In this document: positions 59,240 through 64,000 of the stretch, in pieces
How the letters are laid out: every line of letters starts with the position of its first letter
Numbering within the stretch: the stretch's first letter is position 1
DNA from: Mycobacterium paraffinicum
Lineage (GTDB): Bacteria > Actinomycetota > Actinomycetes > Mycobacteriales > Mycobacteriaceae
Direction: 5' to 3'
Length of the DNA stretch: 64,000 nucleotides
Assembly: GCF_001907675.1 (NCBI RefSeq)
Contig: NZ_MPNT01000008.1
Coordinates: forward strand, 124,001 to 188,000
Position numbers and translations under genes: made by a program
Notes under the pieces: model-generated
Databases searched by the model: none
What the model was told of the DNA's origin: nothing
What the model saw: the letters and a program-made list of their open reading frames with translations, nothing else

Positions 59240-60634
59240 ATGAATGATGGAGTGGTGGTACACAGAGCCTCGCCCCGAGGCGAAGCACCGGACCCCCGCG
59301 CGGCAGCCCCGGCGTCGACGGCCCCGTTGAGCGGAACCGGACGTGCTCACCCCTCGCTCGCCGAATCCTTCGCCGGCGCCGACCCGCAAGCCGACGCCGA
59401 GCGTCGGGTGGCGCTGCGCCGGATGAAGGCGGTGGCGCTGAGCTTTCTGATCGGCGCCACCGGCTTGTTCCTCGGCTGCCGCTGGGCCGAGGCCCACACC
59501 CACCTGGGCGCCTGGGTCGGCTATGTCGGCGCCGCCGCCGAGGCCGGGATGGTGGGCGCCCTGGCCGACTGGTTCGCGGTGACGGCGTTGTTCCGGCACC
59601 CACTGGGCATCCCCATCCCGCACACCGCGATCATCAAGCGCAAGAAGGATCAGCTCGGCGAGGGGCTGGGCACCTTCGTTCGGGAGAACTTCCTGTCGCC
59701 CCCGGTGGTCGAGACCAAGCTGCGGGACGCCCAGGTGGCCGGACGGCTCGGCAAGTGGCTGTCGGACACCTCACACGCCGAGCGCGTGGCCGGCGAGACG
59801 GCCACGGTGCTCCGGGTGCTGGTCGAGCTGCTGCGCGACGAGGACGTCCAGCAGGTGATCGACCGGATGATCGTGCGCCGCATCGCCGAGCCGCAATGGG
59901 GGCCGCCGGTCGGGCGGGTGCTGGCGACGCTGCTGGCCGAGAACCGGCAGGAGGCGCTGATCCAACTTCTGGCCGACCGGGCCTTCCAGTGGTCGCTGAA
60001 CGCCGGCGAGGTGATCCAGCGGGTGGTCGAGCGTGACTCACCGACGTGGTCGCCGCGGTTCATCGACCACCTGGTGGGCGACCGCATCCACCGCGAGCTG
60101 ATGGATTTCACCGACAAGGTGCGGCGTAATCCCGATCACGAGCTGCGCCGGTCGGCGACGCGGTTCCTGTTCGAATTCGCCGACGACCTGCAGCACGACG
60201 CCGACACCATCGCGCGCGCCGATGCGATCAAAGAGCAGCTGATGGCGCGCGACGAGATCGCCAATGCGGCGGCGACGGCCTGGAAGACGCTGAAACGGCT
60301 GGTGCTCGAGGGCGTCGACGACCCGTCGAGCACGCTGCGTACCCGGATCGCCGACACGGTCGTCCGCATCGGGGAGTCGCTGCGCGACGACGCCGACCTG
60401 CGCGACAAGGTGGACAACTGGATCGTGCGCGCGGCCCAGCACCTGGTTTCGCAATATGGGGTGGAGATCACGGCGATCATCACCGACACCATCGAGCGTT
60501 GGGACGCCGAGGAGGCCAGCCGGCGCATCGAGCTACATGTCGGTCGTGACCTGCAGTTCATCCGGATCAACGGGACCGTGGTCGGCTCCCTGGCCGGTCT
60601 GGTGATCTACGCGGTCGCGCACGCACTTTTCTAG
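59240..60634 (+). CDS. DUF445 family membrane protein (Rv0473)
   Basis: A 464-residue protein with a disordered N-terminus, two membrane helices (AVALSFLIGATGLFLGCRW; YVGAAAEAGMVGALADWFAVTALF), a large helical cytoplasmic domain (VLRVLVELLRDEDVQQVIDRM; DEIANAAATAWKTLKRL) and a final C-terminal helix (TVVGSLAGLVIYAVAHALF). The ADWFAVTALFRHPLGIPIPHTAII motif is the DUF445 hallmark. Function is unknown. ATG 59240 is used in place of the longer frame from 59213. Confidence 0.88.
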   Translation: MNDGVVVHRASPRGEAPDPRAAAPASTAPLSGTGRAHPSLAESFAGADPQADAERRVALRRMKAVALSFLIGATGLFLGCRWAEAHTHLGAWVGYVGAAAEAGMVGALADWFAVTALFRHPLGIPIPHTAIIKRKKDQLGEGLGTFVRENFLSPPVVETKLRDAQVAGRLGKWLSDTSHAERVAGETATVLRVLVELLRDEDVQQVIDRMIVRRIAEPQWGPPVGRVLATLLAENRQEALIQLLADRAFQWSLNAGEVIQRVVERDSPTWSPRFIDHLVGDRIHRELMDFTDKVRRNPDHELRRSATRFLFEFADDLQHDADTIARADAIKEQLMARDEIANAAATAWKTLKRLVLEGVDDPSSTLRTRIADTVVRIGESLRDDADLRDKVDNWIVRAAQHLVSQYGVEITAIITDTIERWDAEEASRRIELHVGRDLQFIRINGTVVGSLAGLVIYAVAHALF

Positions 60635-60642
60635 TAGTGCTA

Positions 60643-60670
60643 ACAAGTGCTTGCAATAGCAAGCACTTGT
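60643..60670. promoter_or_regulatory. perfect 28-bp palindrome upstream of the XRE regulator gene
   Basis: ACAAGTGCTTGC-AATA-GCAAGCACTTGT: 12-bp perfect arms, followed 2 bp later by a TAGTCT -10-like hexamer (60673-60678). The arms would cover the -35 region, the place of an autorepressor site. It can also form a hairpin for the upstream DUF445 transcript, but lacks a T tract. Confidence 0.75.
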
Positions 60671-60718
60671 AGTAGTCTGATGGCCGTCACCACCGACCAT
60701 CCGACCCAGGAGCACGTC

Positions 60719-61147
60719 ATGGCACCCGAGGAGAAGCTCTCCGCGAAGGTGTCCAACGCCGCCTCCGACATGGCCTCGGACATCGGCAGCTTCATCCGCA
60801 GCCAGCGCGAACTCGCGCAGGTCTCGGTGCGCCAACTCGCGGAAAAGTCCGGGGTCAGCAATCCGTATCTGAGCCAAGTGGAGCGTGGATTGCGCAAGCC
60901 GTCCGCCGACGTGCTCAATCAAATCGCGAAGGCCTTGCGGGTGTCCGCCGAGGTTCTCTACGTGCGGGCCGGGATTTTGGAGCCGAGCGACAAGAGCCAG
61001 GTGCGCGACGCCATCATCACCGACACCGCGATCACCGAGCGCCAAAAACAGGTTCTGCTCGACATCTACACATCGTTCACCCAGCAAAACGAAATAAGTG
61101 CACCAAGCGACGAGGAGTGTTCCACCGAATCGGACGGCGCCGAGTGA
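60719..61147 (+). CDS. XRE-family transcriptional regulator (Rv0474)
   Basis: A 142-residue regulator with a helix-turn-helix: FIRSQRELAQVSVRQLAEKSGVSNPYLSQVERGLRKPSADVLNQIAKAL, then a short region ending in an acidic tail (SAPSDEECSTESDGAE). The M. tuberculosis homologue Rv0474 is reported as a copper-responsive repressor of rpoB. ATG at 60719 has an AGGAG ribosome site 7 bases upstream; the longer frame from 60647 would begin inside the palindrome. hbhA follows 83 bp later. Confidence 0.9.
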   Translation: MAPEEKLSAKVSNAASDMASDIGSFIRSQRELAQVSVRQLAEKSGVSNPYLSQVERGLRKPSADVLNQIAKALRVSAEVLYVRAGILEPSDKSQVRDAIITDTAITERQKQVLLDIYTSFTQQNEISAPSDEECSTESDGAE

Positions 61148-61230
61148 GCTCGCCCCGTCACGACCGGAATGCATAGCCCCTCGCTCGTGCGACACACACC
61201 CCAAGAACGCCGATAAGGAAAGGAATCATC

Positions 61231-61836
61231 ATGGCGGACAACACCAACATCGAAGATCTGCGGGCGCCGCTGCTCGCGGCCCTCGGCGCGGCCGACCTGG
61301 CCCTGGCGACGGTCAACGAGCTGATCGCCAACCTGCGCGATCGCGCCGGAGAGACGCGCGCCGACACCCGCACCCGGGTGGAGGAGAGCCGCGCTCGCCT
61401 GACCAAATTGCAGGAAGACCTGCCCGAGCAGCTGGGCGAGCTGCGCGAGCGCTTCACCAGCGAAGAGCTCCGCAAGGCGGCCGAGGGCTACCTCGACGCG
61501 GCGACCAACCGCTACAACGAGCTGGTCGAGCGGGGTGAGGCCGCCCTGCAGCGGCTGCGCAGCCAGACCGGCCTGGACGACGCCTCCGCGCGCGCCGAGG
61601 GCTACGTGGACCAGGCCGTCGAGCTGACCCAGGAGGCGCTGGGCACCGTGGCCTCGCAGACCCGCGCCGTCGGCGAGCGCGCGGCCAAGCTGGTCGGCAT
61701 CGAGCTGCCCAAGAAGTCCGACGAGACGGCCAAGAAGGCCCAGAAGGCTGTCGCGAAGAAGGCGCCCGCCAAGAAGGCTCCGGCCAAGAAGGCTCCGGCC
61801 AAGAAGGCGTCCGCGAAGAAGGTCACCCAGAAGTAA
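61231..61836 (+). CDS. hbhA: heparin-binding hemagglutinin
   Basis: Surface adhesin binding sulfated glycans on host epithelial cells; also linked to lipid droplets. The 201-residue protein is mostly coiled coil (residues about 20-150) and ends in the Lys-rich heparin-binding tail, [18 protein letters not shown] repeats from about residue 165 to 200, normally methylated. ATG 61231 is preceded by GGAAAGGA. Length fits the family (199 in M. tuberculosis). Confidence 0.97.
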   Translation: MADNTNIEDLRAPLLAALGAADLALATVNELIANLRDRAGETRADTRTRVEESRARLTKLQEDLPEQLGELRERFTSEELRKAAEGYLDAATNRYNELVERGEAALQRLRSQTGLDDASARAEGYVDQAVELTQEALGTVASQTRAVGERAAKLVGIELPKKSDETAKKAQKAVAKKAPAKKAPAKKAPAKKASAKKVTQK

Positions 61837-61844
61837 GTCCGGCG

Positions 61845-61883
61845 GTCGACTCGGAGTTGTCCTCCGGGCAACTCCGAGTCGAC
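61845..61883 (+). terminator. hairpin downstream of hbhA
   Basis: A perfect 15-bp stem (GTCGACTCGGAGTTG with CAACTCCGAGTCGAC) around a 9-nt loop, starting 9 bp after the hbhA stop and followed by GTTTCC. A probable terminator despite the weak T tract. Confidence 0.8.
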
Positions 61884-61914
61884 GTTTCCGACGGCGCCCG
61901 CATACGCTTAAGGC

Positions 61915-62202
61915 GTGAGCCACCTCGTGGGAACCGTCATGCTGGTCTTGCAGATCGCCGTCTTGGTCACGGCGGTATACGCGTTCGTGCACGCCGCGTT
62001 GCAGCGGCCCGACGCGTACACGGCCGCGGAAAAGCTGACCAAGCCGGTGTGGCTGGTGATCCTCGGAGGGGCTGTCGCGCTGACATCCATCCTGAGTTTT
62101 GTTTTCGGGGTACTCGGGATGGCGATCGCCGCGTGCGCGGCCGGCGTCTATCTCGTCGACGTGCGGCCGAAACTTCTGGAAATTCAAGGTAAGTCGCGCT
62201 AG
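61915..62202 (+). CDS. DUF2516 membrane protein (Rv0476)
   Basis: A 95-residue protein with three hydrophobic helices ([60 protein letters not shown]) of the DUF2516 family. GTG 61915 begins just after the hbhA terminator. Function unknown; the secreted DUF2599 gene follows within 5 bp. Confidence 0.82.
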   Translation: MSHLVGTVMLVLQIAVLVTAVYAFVHAALQRPDAYTAAEKLTKPVWLVILGGAVALTSILSFVFGVLGMAIAACAAGVYLVDVRPKLLEIQGKSR

Positions 62203-62206
62203 CCGG

Positions 62207-62623
62207 ATGAAGGCGCTGCTGACGGCGCCCGCCGCGGTGTTCCTCACGCTGTGGGGCCCGGCGGGCACCGCGGCGGCCAGCCCGGTCACGGCGTCCCCTC
62301 CGTTCATCGACCACACCGAGTGGGGGCAGTGGCACGGCCTGAGCAGCCTGCGGGTCTTCCCGACCCCGTCGGGGCGGGCGGCCGCCGCCGGTCAGCCCGG
62401 AAACGTCGCGCTGGCCGACGAGGCGTGGGGCGAGGTGCTGGCGCTGTCGCCGGACGCGGACACCGCGGGCATGCGCGCGCAATTCATCTGTCACTGGCAG
62501 TTCGCCGAGGTGGCCGAGCCCGGCAAGACCAGCTGGAACCTGGAACCGTGGCGCCCGGTCGTCGACGACGCCGAGATGGTCGCGTCGGGATGCAATCCCG
62601 GCGACGCCGAGGAAAGGTTCTAG
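62207..62623 (+). CDS. DUF2599 secreted protein (Rv0477)
   Basis: A 138-residue protein with a signal peptide ([21 protein letters not shown]) and an exported DUF2599 domain with the motif [23 protein letters not shown], and two Cys ([18 protein letters not shown]) likely disulfide-bonded. Function unknown. The stop overlaps the deoC GTG by one base, so the two are co-translated. Confidence 0.85.
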   Translation: MKALLTAPAAVFLTLWGPAGTAAASPVTASPPFIDHTEWGQWHGLSSLRVFPTPSGRAAAAGQPGNVALADEAWGEVLALSPDADTAGMRAQFICHWQFAEVAEPGKTSWNLEPWRPVVDDAEMVASGCNPGDAEERF

Positions 62624-63309
62624 TGGCGAGCAAACCCACCCGGGCGCAGCTGGCGGCGATGGTCGACCACACCCTGCTCAAGCCGGAGGCCACCGCGGCG
62701 GACGTCGCCGCGCTCGTCACCGAGGCCGCCGAACTGGGCGTCTACGCGGTGTGCGTGTCGCCGTCGATGGTTCCGGTCGCGGTGGGCACCGGGGGTGTCC
62801 GGGTGGCCAGCGTCGCGGGATTCCCGTCGGGCAAGCACATTTCGGCGGTCAAGGCGCACGAGGCGGAACGTGCCGTAGCGTCCGGGGCCGCCGAGGTGGA
62901 CATGGTCATCGACATCGGCGCCGCGCTGGCCGGCGACATCGACGCGGTGCGAGCCGACATCGCGAGCGTGCGGGCCGCCATGACCGACGTCAATGCCGGG
63001 TCCGTGCTGAAGGTGATCGTCGAGTCGGCGGTGCTGCTCTCGGGGACGGACGAGGGCACGCTGGTCCGCGTGTGTCGCGCGGCCGAGGACGCCGGCGCCG
63101 ACTTCGTCAAGACCTCGACCGGGTTCCATCCCGCGGGCGGGGCCTCGGTGCAGGCGGTCACCGTGATGAGTCGGACCGTCGGCGGCCGGTTGGGCGTCAA
63201 GGCCAGCGGCGGCATCCGCGCCGCCGCAGACGCGCTCGCGATGCTGGACGCCGGCGCCACCCGCCTCGGCCTATCGGGCACCCGGGCGGTTCTCGACGGG
63301 CTCGGCTAG
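62623..63309 (+). CDS. deoC: deoxyribose-phosphate aldolase
   Basis: Cleaves 2-deoxyribose-5-phosphate to glyceraldehyde 3-phosphate and acetaldehyde in nucleoside catabolism. At 228 residues the class I aldolase motifs are present: [37 protein letters not shown], and the Schiff-base Lys in [16 protein letters not shown], then [17 protein letters not shown] 62623, with an AGGAAAGG ribosome site. Confidence 0.95.
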   Translation: MASKPTRAQLAAMVDHTLLKPEATAADVAALVTEAAELGVYAVCVSPSMVPVAVGTGGVRVASVAGFPSGKHISAVKAHEAERAVASGAAEVDMVIDIGAALAGDIDAVRADIASVRAAMTDVNAGSVLKVIVESAVLLSGTDEGTLVRVCRAAEDAGADFVKTSTGFHPAGGASVQAVTVMSRTVGGRLGVKASGGIRAAADALAMLDAGATRLGLSGTRAVLDGLG

Positions 63310-63319
63310 ACCTGCGGCG

Positions 63320-64000
63320 TCAGAGGTTGGCGAAGCAGGGGTCGTTGTCGTTGCCGGTCGGGATGCTCGCGTTCCGCGTCGAGAAGTGGCTGGTCACACC
63401 GTCATTGGTGACCTGCACGCTGTCCGCGTGGATGCCCAGCGGGTAGTTCTTGGTGAAGTTCGACGTGAAGTCGTCCAGCGTCGACTGCACCGACTCCTTG
63501 GGCATCGTGAAGCCGAGCGCGTTGAAGCTGACGATCTGCAGCTGCAGGCCCGTGCCCGACACCACCGGCTTGGTGGTCAGGTTGTCCAACATGCCCTTGA
63601 GCTCGATGGTCCCGTCGGCGGGGTGGGTGGTCACGGTGTTGGTGACGAACGGGCCCAGCACCGGAATCGCGTTCTGGACCGATTCCTTGATCCCGTCGGA
63701 CGTCCAGGTGATGGTCGCGTCCAGCGACCCGATGGTGCCCTTGGAGTCCTGCGTGTTCTTCAGCTGCACGTCTCTGATGTTGAGGTCGAGCTTCATGCCC
63801 TTGGCATCGCGGATCTGATTGCCGGCGGTCTGCACCGAGATGTTGGTGTAGTGCTTGGTGAGCTGCTGCCACAGCATCAACGGCGCCACCCCGAACGACG
63901 CGGTGGCCTGATCCTTGACCTCGCAGGCCACCGCCTCGGCGACCTTGCTGTTGGCGACGTGGCGGACGTACAGCTCCGCTCCGACCAGGCCGGCGATCAC
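63320..64000 (-). CDS. DUF2993 family membrane-anchored protein (Rv0479c-like; 5' end outside window)
   Basis: About 227 C-terminal residues are visible. The first ones (VIAGLVGAELYVRHV) look like the end of a membrane helix, followed by a LmeA-like DUF2993 domain: VACEVKDQATASFGVAP, VSVQTAGNQIRDAKGMKLDLNIRDVQL, and a repeat of beta strands ending PTGNDNDPCFANL. DUF2993 proteins of this kind act in lipomannan/cell envelope maturation or lipid binding; the function here is not known. The start lies outside the window, so the codon at the edge should not be taken as the start. Confidence 0.82.
   Translation of the reverse strand: MIAGLVGAELYVRHVANSKVAEAVACEVKDQATASFGVAPLMLWQQLTKHYTNISVQTAGNQIRDAKGMKLDLNIRDVQLKNTQDSKGTIGSLDATITWTSDGIKESVQNAIPVLGPFVTNTVTTHPADGTIELKGMLDNLTTKPVVSGTGLQLQIVSFNALGFTMPKESVQSTLDDFTSNFTKNYPLGIHADSVQVTNDGVTSHFSTRNASIPTGNDNDPCFANL

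Overview
The window reads as a high-GC, slow-growing Mycobacterium chromosome, most like the M. avium complex. This rests on gene content and order rather than on any search. Mycobacterium-specific genes are present: hbhA, umaA/pcaA mycolate methyltransferases, mmpS/mmpL, a PPE gene, ramB-icl1, and groEL2 with paired CIRCE operators. The backbone follows the order I know from M. tuberculosis H37Rv from ctpH (Rv0425c) to Rv0479c, but with several blocks added, lost or exchanged.

Layout. 1-6322 (mostly minus): ctpH P-type ATPase (3' end outside the window), a small membrane protein, xthA with an expanded repeat at its N-terminus, a GNAT acetyltransferase and def. 6525-9818 (plus): DUF3263 protein, VirR-like LytR_C protein, sodC, a GCS2-type ligase and a LON-domain protein. 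9835-17620 is an accessory block not in the H37Rv order: a luciferase-like (LLM) oxidoreductase and an enoyl-CoA hydratase, facing a tightly coupled four-gene operon (LuxE-like acyl-activating enzyme, LuxC-like acyl reductase, SDR, TetR), then a DUF2867-like gene divergent from a TetR. 17594-23805: the CDC48-like ATPase-pssA-psd operon, an MFS transporter and moeA2. 23879-27252 is a second accessory block (VOC protein, Baeyer-Villiger-like monooxygenase, cupin, M24 peptidase). 27253-30701: SDR/TetR pair and groEL2.

30813-37658 is rearranged: a DUF559 protein, a PNPOx-like protein, a short PPE without C-terminal repeats, a D-aminoacylase-like amidohydrolase, a DinB-like protein, a membrane protein and a dipZ-like thiol oxidoreductase. 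The sigK-rskA-ufaA1 segment expected here from H37Rv is absent. 37760-42551 holds a TetR, mmpS4/mmpL4-like genes and the Rv0455c-like secreted protein, a set tied to siderophore export in M. tuberculosis. 42604-50535: echA2, a prolyl oligopeptidase, an aldehyde dehydrogenase with its DUF779 partner, small membrane proteins and lpdC.

50532-63309 is the fatty-acid/glyoxylate and envelope region: ramB, an acyl thioesterase, icl1, a five-copy 56-bp tandem repeat, fadB2, convergent umaA and pcaA, madR, a DUF445 membrane protein, an XRE regulator with a perfect 28-bp operator-like palindrome, hbhA and deoC. A DUF2993 protein runs off the right edge.

The most notable items are the LuxE/LuxC-type acyl-reduction operon beside a luciferase-family oxidoreductase, two coding or near-coding tandem repeats (xthA and icl1-fadB2), a 12-base G tract inside the AAA ATPase gene, an in-frame GC3-biased extension after the monooxygenase stop codon, and several regulatory palindromes. 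No tRNA, rRNA, insertion sequence or CRISPR array was seen.
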